Below, piece after piece: positions 48,166-60,900 of a DNA stretch of 64,000 nucleotides (its first letter is position 1; each line of letters opens with the position of its first letter). The notes below the pieces were generated by a model, which was given only the letters and a program-made list of their open reading frames with translations, did not search any database and had not been told where the DNA came from. The position numbers and the translations under genes are program-made. This DNA is from Campylorhamphus procurvoides (taxonomy: Eukaryota > Chordata > Aves > Passeriformes > Dendrocolaptidae): contig WBMV01004887.1 in NCBI GenBank assembly GCA_013396655.1, positions 129,978 to 193,977 of the forward strand. The letters are read 5' to 3'.

Positions 48166-51100
48166 CCCATTGCATGGGAGAGGCAAGCGCTCATGTTTGT
48201 GTGACAGACTGTACAAAAGTGTTGCTGTGAGGATGGATCATGAGTTTTCAAACAGCTCCTGTAACAGTAGCCCACATCCCAACTGAGAAAATTACCCCCT
48301 CCCGCCCTCCATGGCCTTTGTCCTTGTAATGTTTCTTTGCTTTGAGGTTTTGCTTGGCTCTCAGCTTGCTAGGAAACATCTCTTGTCTCTGCACCCTGCC
48401 AGCCTAACACTGATTACCTCTAAACCAGGGCTTAAACAGTTTCCTGGGGTCTAGGGTTGTACTCATCTGAAATTAATACAGGTGGAGAAACAGCAACCCT
48501 CAGGGTAATACTGAGGGGAAAGACCTCTGTGAAAAGCCTCAGACGCTGGATGCAATGCCTGGGCTTCCTTCAGTGCCCATCCTTGTCTTGCAGAGTGGCT
48601 CGTGGGCCTGATCTTTCATGTGGACCTTCTGGCTGGTGTTTGTTTGAAACGTTGTCATTGCTGTCTGCTGTCTCAGCTGTCTGCTGAAAGAATTGCTCTC
48701 TGGCTGTCCAAGAAGGGAAAGAGTGGAGGAGGAACAAGCCAGGCACTATCCTGCCCTTGCCAGCTCAAGAGTCCTGTTCTCTCACTGTAGTACCAAGCTA
48801 TACCCTATGATCATAGGGAGGACACCTTGTTGTCTCTTTTCCACGTGAAACAGTGAATCCAACCTCCTGCTTGTCCTCTGCATGACAGAGCAGTGCTGGG
48901 GGCAGCACAGCCACCTTTGGGCTCAGAAAGACAATGCTGCAGTGATCATTCATCTTTGCCATCACTTCTGGTAGTGACAGAAATGAAGCACTGCCTCCTC
49001 TGCCCCTCTGATTCCTTCTCCTTCCTCCTTTCAGCAAGCATCGGCCTCTTGCAACAAGGCAGGCACAGAGCTAAAATTGTCAAGAGACAGATAAAAGCTG
49101 GGAGATCATCATTTTTTCTTTTCAGACGAGATAATTAGGAATAGAATCTCTGTGAGGAAGTAGATCTTTCCATCATCATTACTTTATCTCCAGGCAGCTA
49201 CTCTCATCTCTCCAGGGACGTGGCGCTTTCAAATGTTGGATTCTTGCTGTGGTTTTTTTAATGCTTTAATCCCTATGTAGTTCACCCACTTTTACTACCA
49301 AGCAGCAAGTCAGTGTGAGCTGGTGTGTTTGCGTGCCTGTGCCTCTGTGCATGTGGCAAGGGGGGAGCATGTTCGCCTGTACAATTCTGGGTTCAATTAA
49401 ATGTGCTTTGGTTCTGATCACTGTGACCCCAGGGAGTGTTTCCTTCAGGGAATGCTGGGACTGGTTGTGAGGATTATTGATCAGCAGCTTCTAGGTGAGA
49501 AGCTAAGGCAAACCCAAAAACTGCAGAGGGCTCAAAGATAGCAACAATGTGGGGTTTGCAGTTGTGGTGGGTCATACGATTGGGGTGCAAGGTAGAGATG
49601 CCTCCTGAGGAAGGAGAGCATCCTGCTGGCCTGTCTCCACCACTCTGGCTTAGCAAAATGTGAGCAGTTGGTTTCTGGACACTCAAGTGCAGGGTTTCCA
49701 GAGGCTGCTTCTGTACAATGCTGCATGCCAATCAGAGCCTTGCTGGGCCAACACAGGTAACAGGTACTGGTCCTTTTGCTGCTGGCACTGAAAGCAGAGA
49801 CACATCTGGCTGCACATCATCTGCTCTTTAGTTTCCATAGCAAGCAACCAGGTGTAAGTGAAAGCAAGTCCAGAGCTGGAATCATTGCTCTGCTCTGGCT
49901 GGTCCTTCCTTATTTGGCACTAATCACAGATGGAAACTCTTTCAGTCCTTTGCACTTCACTGTGGCTGCTGAAAGCATTAAACATTAAAACAAAGTGCCA
50001 TTTGTCTTCTAACATGAGGGCTCATTGTACTCCTTAGCTGAGCACCAACTGCAAAATACACATATATATAATATGTATGCTGCCTTATGCTTTATTTTAG
50101 CCATTTTCATTGACCAGACAGCAGGCTGACTCTTCATCAGGCAGAGGGTACCTCTCTTTTCCTTTCTTTTTATTCTCTTCTTTCTTTTCTTACTTGCTTC
50201 AGGCCATGTTTTGGGATGTCCCCACTGTCCCTGTGGGCACAGGCCCTGCTGTGCCTCATCTCCTCTCTGTGATAAGGCAGGGGGCTGGAGATTGCTGCCC
50301 AGCCTGCCAGACACAGCCCAGGGACTGGGCACTGCTCCACACCACCTTGGTTAGTATCGGAGGGCTGAGGCTGGGGACTTGGGGCATACCGAGGTCCACC
50401 CTGCAGCAATCCCGGGGTAGTATGGATGCTGCTCTCTGGAGGCAGGAGGAGCACACAGGAGGCCCTGTGAAGATGCTGAAGACACATTTCACTGGGATCA
50501 GAGCCCCACCATGTTGCACTGAGCTGAGGGAAGGCAGAGATGGGTATGCTGGGAATCAGAGGCAGACAAAAGCAGCTCAGTCTCTGCTCTGTAGGAGTAC
50601 AGGGGCTGCTTTAGGACAGCCAGATCCCTTGGTCTGCTGGGAAATGCCGTGCCCCATATGTGATCCTGTAGCTACTACCTCTAGTAACGACAGCTACTGC
50701 TAGTAAGGTCTGTTGCCTCAGCACTGTCAGCTGTGCGGGGGCTGTTCCTGTGCCAGATGCTCTGGAATCATGGTGCGTTCCCTGTGCAAGTGCTGCATGA
50801 GCCTTAATGAGCCTTCCTGGCTCTGGGATGGAGCAGAGGAGGCTCCCAGCAGGAAAGGGAGGCGCAAGGATGCAATTAAGGCAGCGCCCCATTGCTAGGG
50901 CAGAGCGGGTAATGGGAACATCGGAAAAACCATGGGCTGGCTTAACCTCGTTTGAAAGACCAGGAGGTTTACATACTGCAGAGAGCCCTGACACGTGAAC
51001 CCAAAGCTGAGGTTGCAGGTGTTGGGGTGCACAGCAGGTCCCCAAAGCCCATTCCCAGGTGAAGAGGTCCCAGGACTGCCCATGTCCCTGGAAAGGCAGA

Positions 51101-53515
51101 GCCTGCATGGCCAGGGGTGGCCTCTGGAAATACAGGAGGGTGCTGGAGGGGTTCAGGAATTGCAGCATTTTCTTTTCAAACCTGATAATTAGTAGCCATC
51201 AGGCCTGAAGGTTTCCCACTGCCACGTTTGACTTGGCCTTCTTTGCTGCAGGAAAAAATCCTTGGGGGTTGTGGAGGGGGTATGTTTGAGTCAGGCTAAG
51301 CCCTTGGCTTGCAGAAAGCCCTACAGCTGTGAGTACTGCAGATTAGGAAGGGAAATGGCTGTCCCTTTCCACCCCTCAAAACATGTTAACAGCCCCTGGG
51401 CAGGGAGATAGAGAAGGGCACACAAGTGGTATCCATTGCACCCACCTGTCTCCCACACCATCTCCTTTGTGACAGCTCCTTCTGAACCCCCACAGCCCAA
51501 TGGTACCCTGCCTCTGCATTGTCCCCTCCACCTTCCCCTCCCCACCCCATTCTGAATATCTCGACACAACACAGCAACCCAGCTGAAGCATCTGCCACAA
51601 CCACAAAACCTTCTCCACACTGTTGTTAAAAATTTCCCTCTTTACCCAGCCCCCCAAGGGTGACTTTGTTATTCCTCATCTCTTCCGTGTGCCACACATT
51701 GTTTTCCAACCAGCTGCCCTTAGAGAGATGCAGGGCTTCTTCTGAGTGCTTCTGGTTAATTTAGAAGCAAGCAATATGTGTAAGTCATTGTAATTACTCC
51801 TTCCAGCCATTGATTTGTCATCTCCTCTACCTTTTAAGCCCTGCTGCAGGTTTGCTGCTCTTGCAAGGATCAGCTTACTGAAAAGAAATGGTCTCATCGT
51901 GCTCTCCTGCTCCTCTGATGGATAAGAAGGAGACATTTCTTCCTGTAGAGAGCCAGGGCAGGACGGAAATCAAATATTTATTCCTGCTCTTGATTTTGTG
52001 TTTCCCAACCAGTTTCTCATCTTTTCATAATGCCTTTGTTTCCTGAAGAGCATTATGCAGAGGCATTTGCTGGAAGCTTTTAAAAGGTCTGGGAACATTC
52101 TCTCAAGCTTTCCTGTGTGCACCTTGGTCTGCCCAACTGGCTGTGAAGCACTGGGGGGAGAAGAGGTCTCCCTGCAGAAGCTGTGTCACCAGGGTCCCCC
52201 CTTTCTCCTGTTCCAGAAGTGACAGATCCACACGTTCCAGGTACATGGCTGGAGTTGGGATCACACCAACATCTCTTGGCAGGGATGAGGAGGGCAGCAC
52301 GGAAGGCCCTGCTCAAGCATCATCTTGTGTCCGCTTTTTTTCCTGCTTTTCTAAAGAGTGCTTACACACAATTTCAGTGTGGGCTGGGTTTCCGGGCTCC
52401 GGAGGAGACAGGATTTTTGCCAATAGCCTACATCAGTGGCCAGGCTGTTTCCATCCCTGTTCATCCTCATGCATCTCTCTTACCTTGGCCGGCAGCCCCA
52501 AGAGCCCTCTCACAGGGCTTCTGCAGTTTTGATAGCAGGGTTTTATGGACCAGGCCCCCCATTTCACCTCCTCCTAAGTTTGTGACCCCAGCAATGTTTT
52601 TTGACATTTCCTCCTCTAAAAAGTGTTGACCTTCCTAATTATTCTGTTATTTGGGAGCACAATCAGATGGCACCTGTTGAACCCCCTCCTATTAGTGATG
52701 TGGGGGTGAGCCTCCAGCGCAGCAAAGCCCTTGAGCTTATGCTCCAGCTGAAGTACATGTATTTTCTTCAAAACAAATCTCAGCTTTGTAGAGATATGCT
52801 GAAGGTGAGAGCACCAGACTTTGTTTTATGGCATTAAATACCCTCCAGAAGGAGAAGCAGGAGCTGTTGGAGGTGATTCTGGTTAAGGGAGGAGACCCCA
52901 CCACCATGCCAGTAATGGCAGGGCCTTGGGGAAAACCGAGTCCTCTATAGCTTTGTGCTCTTTTGTTTCCCCCAAATACTGGTGAGGTTGTGCTTTTCCT
53001 AGGAGGTGTAGGACCCGCTGAGGGGCAAAAGCACCGTTCAGACCTGGTCACAAGGTGCTCTACAGTAGGAGCTCTCAGGGCCATGCCTGAACCATCTTGT
53101 GCCCAGCTAGGTCAGAAACTCATTATTGGTACTTAATTAGATTTATACTTGATGTGAGCTCCTCGATACCACAGTCTGAGCTAGAGGCCATGGCTTCTCC
53201 TTCCTGCTGTTGGGATGGGGGTTCTTCCTCTGTGGAGAGGGGCTTCTCCCAGCCCTTCTCCCACACCAGCAGCAGCCTGTACCCCATGCTGCTCTGCGGT
53301 GGCGTAGATGAGAGGTACCCAGACTGTGATACCACCTCCCTGCCCCTCTGGGGCAATGATACCAGATCCTTGCAATATTCCCGGAAAGCCAGCAATGGTC
53401 TTCTCTCAGGGATGCAACCCTAAGCATCCTGGGGAAGGACACCTTGGCTTGGGCTGCTCAGTGTTCTCTGTCCCTGCAGTGACCTTGCACCCCGCGGGAG
53501 GCTCGAACAGAAACC
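48166..53515. other. intergenic between DNAL4 and NPTXR, no gene recognised
   Basis: About 5.3 kb. ORFs such as 50110-50703 (plus) and 50611-51168 (minus) lack family features. A perfect 8-bp inverted repeat, CATAATGC/GCATTATG, lies at 52026-52033 and 52050-52057 in an AT-rich patch. Confidence 0.5.
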
Positions 53516-53521
53516 ATCACG

Positions 53522-53527
53522 TTTATT
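53522..53527 (-). terminator. NPTXR: poly(A) signal of NPTXR
   Basis: TTTATT on the plus strand, 1.43 kb below the stop codon. The span 53515-54953 is the inferred 3' UTR. It holds a CA-rich tract near 53935-53960 on the plus strand. Confidence 0.6.
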
Positions 53528-54953
53528 GTTCACGATCAGCTTTACAAAAGAAATGTCCCACCACGGGTGCGCGTCAGGGGCCCCTTTCACGAACGTGCAT
53601 CAGAGAAAGCGCGCGAGCGAGCGAGGAAGAGGGACAGCTCTTCGTCAGGGTGCACGAAGGTCACAGTGTTCCCACTTGGCACAAGGGCTGCACCCCATCC
53701 CTGCCACATCCCCCGCAGGGGTCTGAGCCACCCCAGCGCTGGTGGAGACCCTGTATGAGGGGATTCTGGATGGCAGAGCTGTCCCTCCTGCCAGCTTCGC
53801 CTCCCCCAGGGGCGGGGGCAGCTGTCACCCAAAGCACAAAGTGGGATTTGGGGTAGGGGGGGAGCACTGGAAGCTGGACACTGCATTGAGCAACCATGAG
53901 AGCCCCGAAATAACCCTCCCACCCCACCCCAGACACACACACATGTGCACATACACATACTCACATATCAAAATGTTGGTGACCACGCGGTGTGGAAACA
54001 GAGTATTCTCAGGCACTCCACAGGAAAACATCAGCCCGCCCCATCACCCTCCCAGTTCCAAGGCCAGTGGCAGCCCTGTTTCTGGCCAGAAAGCAGCTAA
54101 AGAAGGGGACCAGGGTGGAACCTAGGGCAGCAACCCAATGGAGTAACCAAAAGACTGGGGGATGGATGGTAGGGCTCCTCTGACCACCACCATCCTCCAT
54201 CTCCTTTTTTCTCACTTTCACTCCCTTCAATGGCAGTGCTGCACAGCTTCCCCCTCGGCCAGCGCTGGGGGACATGCTTTGCTTTTCCCCCATTCCCTTG
54301 GTGGCCGACCACCCTCCCAGCGTGAAGGCAGTGGAGAGTGCTCTCTTCCCTCTACCTCAAAAGCCTGTCTCCCCTTGGGCAGCCCTGCCCAAACAGGCAG
54401 CAGAGGCAGGGGGGTGAGTGCTGCCCTACTGGCTCTCTGCCATCCTCCCTTGGCTTCCCTGGAGTGATGTTTGAAAAACCAGGGCAGCAGAAGAGGGGAT
54501 TGGACTGGAGGGGAGATTCTGGAATGCGCGCTCATAAAACCAGGCAGTGGGGTTGCAGGAAATAAATAGGGAAAGGGGATGTATTCAGGGAGTGCCTGCA
54601 CCCTGGCATCCACTGCAACTGGACTGCACTTGGGATAGATGGAGTTCTCCTTCCCACTCCCTATTGGGGCTGACAAGGTGAGGACCCTCGCTGTACCAGG
54701 GACACCTGCAGGTACAGCAAGGTCCACCCAAAACAGAAGTGGGGCAAGATGAGACCCAGGAGAAGGGGATAAGACACTATCAACACAAGGGCAACAAGGA
54801 GACTTCCAGGGTCCCCTCTCCCTCCTGAGATGCCAGTGCAGGGTCTCAAGCATTGCCATGGCAAGGCTTACTGGTCTCGTAGGGGAGAAAGGGGCTCCCT
54901 GCTTTGGGGCTGCCACTGGGCTCCTTGGTGCTGGGGAGAGAGCTCAGGGCCAC

Positions 54954-57900
54954 TCATGCCTTCCTCCCCTCCTCGCAGGCAGCAAAGCCTGCCTTGTTGG
55001 CACCTCCAAAGACCTCCACCGCCTGGTCGTCCCACTGAATCACATTTCCTTGGAGGTGGGAGGTGCAGTTGGCCAAGCCCAGGATCTCTGCAGGTGCCAG
55101 CATGTGGTCCCACACGCTGAACTGTGCCAGCTCCCCAACGAAGGCCTGCGTGGCATCAAAGCGTCCCCCCAGAGTGTCCTGGGAAAGAGCAGGAGAGATG
55201 GTCGGACAGAGATGAGCAGAAGAGGAGGAACATGCATCCAGTGGGCAAACAAGGCAAGGGGAAGAGGAAGAAGTTTGGGGAGAAGCAGAGCTCCATGCTT
55301 GATGGCAAAGAGGGAAGGGGATGGATATGTGGAGGAGATGCAAGAAGACAAGGCAGGGAGTAAATAGAGGTCAGACGAATAGGGAGAGGGAAGAGGAGGC
55401 AATGAGTGCACATGGCCGGCCTGGAGGTCAGATGAGCAGGCAGGAGAGCCAACATGCCATGCTGAGTGCTCGTGCCTATGCCCCACCCTGTCCTTGCCCC
55501 ATCTGGGGGCTTTTCTCCCAGCCAGCTTCCCACCACAGTGATATTAACTGGCAGCTTTTGGTGTCAGGCCGGTACATACCTGCTCCTGGCCGAGGATGAT
55601 GATGCCCTGGGGCTTGATGGCATGCCAGGAGGCCAGGTTCTCGCCGGCACCCCGCTGTTCACCATCCTGGTATGCCGACCACTTGCCATCCCGGGTGGTC
55701 CATGCCACGCAGATGTGGTGCCAGGCCTTATCCCTCAGGCTCAGCGGCAACTGGGCAACCTTCAGGAGAAGATCTCAGGGGGACTTCTGCAGGACTCTGG
55801 TGTCTCCCCAGCCCCTTGCAGAGTAAGTGGCGCACCCCCATGGTGGTGGCACCCCAAAATCTACAGACATCCTGCTGTGCTGCTTGTCCCTATCAAAATC
55901 CACCCCAGTGAGCCATCCCCCCCACCCTCATCCCTCTCCCCATAACGCTGGGCCCCTTCCTCCCAGCATCCTCACACTGGTGCTCCCAGGAGCATCATTT
56001 CCCAGGTGGGTTGAAACAGGGATGATGAGGCCAGGGACTTCCCTCCTGCAACTGGGCTTACCTTGTCATTGATGAGCAGCTCCAGAGGGTTAGTGCCCCA
56101 CTCCAACAGCACAATCTCATTGGCTTGGCTTGGGACAGAGTAGGAGAAAGGGGTGCCAAGCCCTGCCAGGGCCTTGGACTTCAGCCACATGCAGATGGTG
56201 AAGGCATAAAGCTCTGGCAGGCTCTTCTTCATGCGGGCATACATGTAGTTGTTCTGCACTGGGATGGTCACCTTGAAGGCATCAGGAGGGCTGTAGCCCA
56301 GTGGTCCTAAGTGTCAATGAAGGGGAGGAGAGAGAAGGGTCAGCACCTGCAGAGGGTGACCTGTTCTGGGGCTCTCCTGGTGATGCACCTTGGGCTAGGG
56401 ACCCCCTTTCCCCACCTCCATCCCCGTCAGGCAGGGCTCACCATGCTCCAGCTCCGTCACCCGGTTCTGGAGAGAGTTCAGCTCCTTCTCAATGTTGTGC
56501 TGCTGCTGGCTGCGGTCGGTGCTGGCGGCCTGGCGTTCCTTCTGCAGGGTCAGGATCTTGGAGAGGAGCTGTTCCTCCAGCTGCTCCATCTTGGTGTGGA
56601 GGGCATCACGAGCAAGCGCCGGGGCAGTGGGTGCTGAGCCATTGGTGCGGGCTGGCAGCTCCTGCTGCACTCGGTGGCAGCCGTGACAGAGGGGAAAAGA
56701 GGGAGAAAAGGGAAAATTCAGCGAAGTGTCACTGTAAGAGGTTAAATAAGGACATGCCCAGCCCGCAGCACTACAGGGAGTGCTGAGATGACAGTCCCAT
56801 ATCCGCACTGGGGTTTTCTCCAAGAGCCTCCAGCTGACTTTGTACCTCCCATCTCAGAGCCCCCATTGAGCTCATTACTGCAAAATGAAGCTTGGCTGCT
56901 CTTAATTACTTTCTGCCGCTTCAGAAACAGAGCAAGGATGGGATGTTTGGGTCATCCCTTGGCTCTGCTTCTGCAGCCAGCCACCCACGATGAAGGAGTG
57001 ATGTGGGAAGGACCTTGGAGCTTCCACCCCTGCTGTTCATGAGGTTGCTTACCTATGGCCAGCACATTAACATCACTTAATAGGGCTGTAATCCTCTTAG
57101 CTCAGCTCAGCTGGTGTGTGTGGGTGTGTGCACGTGTGCTGGCTTGGGCAGGTAGCTGTAAACCAGCCTCTCTCAGGCCTTGGGGATGCCACGGAGAAGT
57201 GGGACCAGGAGCCAGGCTATCGTGTATGTTTGGTCCTCAAGACATGACCCACCACCTGGGCACATCAAGCATGTCTTGTCTCATCCAGGTGAGCTCCCAG
57301 AACAAAATTCTTCCCATGGTAAATCTAACATGGCACCTGGTGAATACACTCCCAGCTGCTGCTGCATTCTGCAAAGACCCCAGATCCCACGCTACTGGGA
57401 GACCCCATCCCAGCTGAAAGAAAACCATGCTGGAAGGGAGAAGGTGACCCTTTGCTATGCTTCTGAGGTTCCTCTGTAATTAGGAGCCCTCTCCTTTCCC
57501 CATGTCCTTGGGGCGTTACATCTCTCTGCCATGGGGTGGGAAAGATGGTGATGCCCTTCTCTGCGCTTCCAGACCTTTCCAAAGGTGCTGCTCCAGCAAT
57601 GAGTGTTGTGCATGGCTGCTTCAGCCCTGGACATTCACATGGCTTATGCTGGCAGCACATGGGGGGATGCCATCCCTGTTGATCTAAACAGCCTCCCCCT
57701 GGCCTCAGAGCTGCCCCAGAGGAGGTCAGCATACTCATTTGTGGTTATGGCTTCCAGCTTTTTTTTCTTCCCTACACCCTGCTTTTCCAGACTGGACAGG
57801 ACCTGATAATCATGCACACAAAGCTGAAGGGGACACACCTGACCACATCACCCTGAAACTTTGCTGTCCACCATGAGCAATTGAGGGGAGAGGTAGGCTG

Positions 57901-60900
57901 AAGGACAGCCAGGTTTGGCTGCACAGGGCACAGCCTTGGTGGATGGCAACTGCAGGGGGAGGAAAAGTGAGAGCACGGTGTTGGTGCGAGCACAAATGTA
58001 CCTGCACTGGGCATACTCGGGCTACAAATAAAAGGGCCTGCAAGAGATGCCCGCAGGGTCTGTTGGGGCAAACCCACAGGTTCTGTGAGGAAAACCAATC
58101 AGGAGAAGCAAATCCCAGCAGGAGAAGAGAGGTTGTGCAGGGGACATCTGTCAGTCCTGACCAAATGCCAGCTCTCACTGCCGGCTTGCTCCAGCAGCAC
58201 TAAGGATGCTCTTGCAGAGAGCAGAACCTCTCCGGGAAGGGAAAAGTGCCCAACAAGGGGCATCCTACCTTTGGTCTTTGTAAAATGGGGAGGGATTAGC
58301 CAATGGGNATCTTGGGAATCTGCTGGTGAGGCTGTATAAAAGGCAGGGGAGGGATGGCAAGAGGGAAGGAGAGGTGAGTGGAAAGGTTAATTCTCATCCT
58401 CCTGGCAGAGATAGTTCCCACTGGTGGATGCCTGCATTTGTACCCAAGCAGAGCTGGCTGGGTTGGCACAGGTGGGAAAGGGTTGCCTTTGCCTCTATGT
58501 GCACATCCTATGGGCTCCAAGAACTTTCCTCATCCTTTCAGGCTGCCTGGCTACAGTGGAGGCTGGCACGGTCGTGTCTGCTGCACGCTTTGATTGCTCG
58601 AGCTGCGGGTTGGAGCCTACGTCCCTGCTTTCATGCACGGCTCCATCTGTTAATGACAAAAAAGGAAAAGGCTGGGAGCTTTTGTCACTCTCACTAGCCC
58701 CCGATAGCCTGTCCTACATTATTCACTAGTGACTGAGTGCTTTTTTTACCTCCCTCTTCCTCCTGCTTTTCTCTCTGCTGCTATTTTCTTCCCTCTGTAA
58801 CTTTTCTCCCTATGGCTTCGGAGTGTTTCCTCCTGATGCTCCCCTCTGTGCACATGCATGATATTTCTCCCTTTTGACTCAGTTTCTTCCCCCTTCCTGA
58901 GTTTTTTCCCTTCCAGCCCTCTCTCCAGCTCTTGCTGGTCCCTCCAGCCTGGCAGCCACTGCACCGACAGCCAGATCCACATGGCTGACTGAATCATTGT
59001 TGACCCCATGTTCCTTCTGGAAAGGAAAGTAGCCAGTAGCCTCATCTGACAGAGTTTCGGGGCTATCCCAGCAGACACCATCCCCATCCCCACGGCCAGA
59101 CCATGGCTGGACAGGAGACTGGACTCCCCCTTCTACTCCATACAGCTGAGATGTGCCAGGTGATCCCCCTGATGCCAAGCTGGGCTGCGTCCCCTAATCG
59201 TCCTCCTCATCTCCGAGCTGCCATTCCACCATCTTTCTCCCAAACCAAATTATTTGAAAAATTAATGGTAGATGTGCAGCTGTTATTTACCAGTAACCTT
59301 TGGGGAGGGGAGCGGGGGGGAAGTGCCTTCTCCCCGGCTGTTCGGCAGGCACCCAGCTCCCCATCTGCTGCTGCACAGGCAGCAGGGGAGTGGGCAGCGG
59401 GTGCGGGGGAGGCTCTTTCGACGCTTTTTGGCCACCAGAACTGGCAAAAAATATTGAGAGATGCCAGGTAATATTAATCACGTTAAATGTCAGCGGCTGC
59501 CGGGGGCTGGGAAGGCGGAGGCGTGGGCAGGGGGCCGCGACAGCCACGTTGGTGTGTGCTCGATGGGGTTGTAGCCCTCGGTCGGCAAACACACTTTGAT
59601 TTACGTAAGTAGATCAGAGTCTCATTTACTAATGCACGGGCAGATCTGGGCCCTGCTGCTGCCCCTTGGCCACCAGCACAAAAGTGCCCACCTTAGCTGC
59701 TGGGACGGGGCAGCAGGACCATGGGACACGCCCCAGTACACCCCAGGGATCATGATGCGCAGCTGGGTGCACAGCAGCCCCATTCCGTTCCTTGGACCCA
59801 TGAATCCTTCCAGCCTGCACAAAACTCCTCTGTGGCTGCCCCCCTGGGATGCTTACTGCTGCAGGATGGCACACCTGCTGCACCAGGAGTTTTTTGAGCC
59901 TGCCACCTTTTTGGATCCAGGCAGGAAACTTGGGGGTCATTAAACTCCAAGAGAGACTGCATGGGGTAGAAGACAAGCAGGGATGCATCAGCCTTTCCCT
60001 CCTCCTCACACGAGAAGAGCTCACTGCTGATCCTGTCCCCCTAAAGCCCCGCTCAGGGCCTGGGACTGTCAGAATTTGGGGATTTCCATCCCCACTCTGT
60101 AGGACATGGAGACAGGAGGGCGCAAATAGGCTGTTACAGTTCTGCCAGGTCCCCCATAGAGCCCACCACGCTGTCCCCTCCCCTGCTCTGCTCTCCTGCG
60201 AGGGATGATAAGGAGAACGGGGTGGGGGGGGGAATCTGCACCTTGGCACAGCCAAGGAAGCCAAGGTGGTTCCCTCCATACTCTGTTTCCATTTGCGGCA
60301 ATAACTAAAAGCATGGAAAAGGAGCATCTGGGCTCCCTGGTTCTGTGTTCCAAGATGCATCTGAGCGTACAGACATGAGCATGTGCTGAGAGAAGTGGAG
60401 GGAACCCTCAAAACCAAGACAAAAAAACCTAACTAGGCTGCTGTGCATGAGGAAAGGACAACTGATGCCTTGTGGTGAGTTAGGAAGAGGTGAGGAAAGA
60501 ACTCTTTGTGTGAATGCTGTGCCCATGTAAGCCCATCCCTGCCAAAATGGCAGGGGGCAATGAGCGAGACCGTGGGGTCCCTCCTTGCATCCTCCCCTGG
60601 GAAATCCTACTGCCATGCTGACAAAATTAAGAAACAAACAACTTAATAGGTTTTTCAGTCCATGACTAAATCTTGTTATGCCTTACAGACAGGGCTGAGA
60701 GTGCCCGGATTAGATCAGCAATCTCCTACCTGCCCCCTCCTCTCGGTCCCAGCTCCAAAGCCTCCAGCAGTAATCCCTGCTGGCAAACCTGCCAGGAGAT
60801 GCCCTGGGACAAAGCCTTCCCAGGGCAGCCCATGGCATTTGGTGTCATTCCTCTCCCGAGATTAAGCCACCACAGACTTTGCAGCATTTCCTCTCCTTCC

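Noticed and set aside
50110..51168. ORFs on both strands between DNAL4 and NPTXR
   Set aside because: They are low in recognisable motifs, have no supported start or splice context, and overlap each other, as chance ORFs do.
59629..60417. 262-codon minus-strand ORF in NPTXR intron 1
   Set aside because: No family resemblance, no splice sites in phase with NPTXR exons, and an unusual Pro/Cys/Ser-rich composition typical of non-coding GC-rich DNA.
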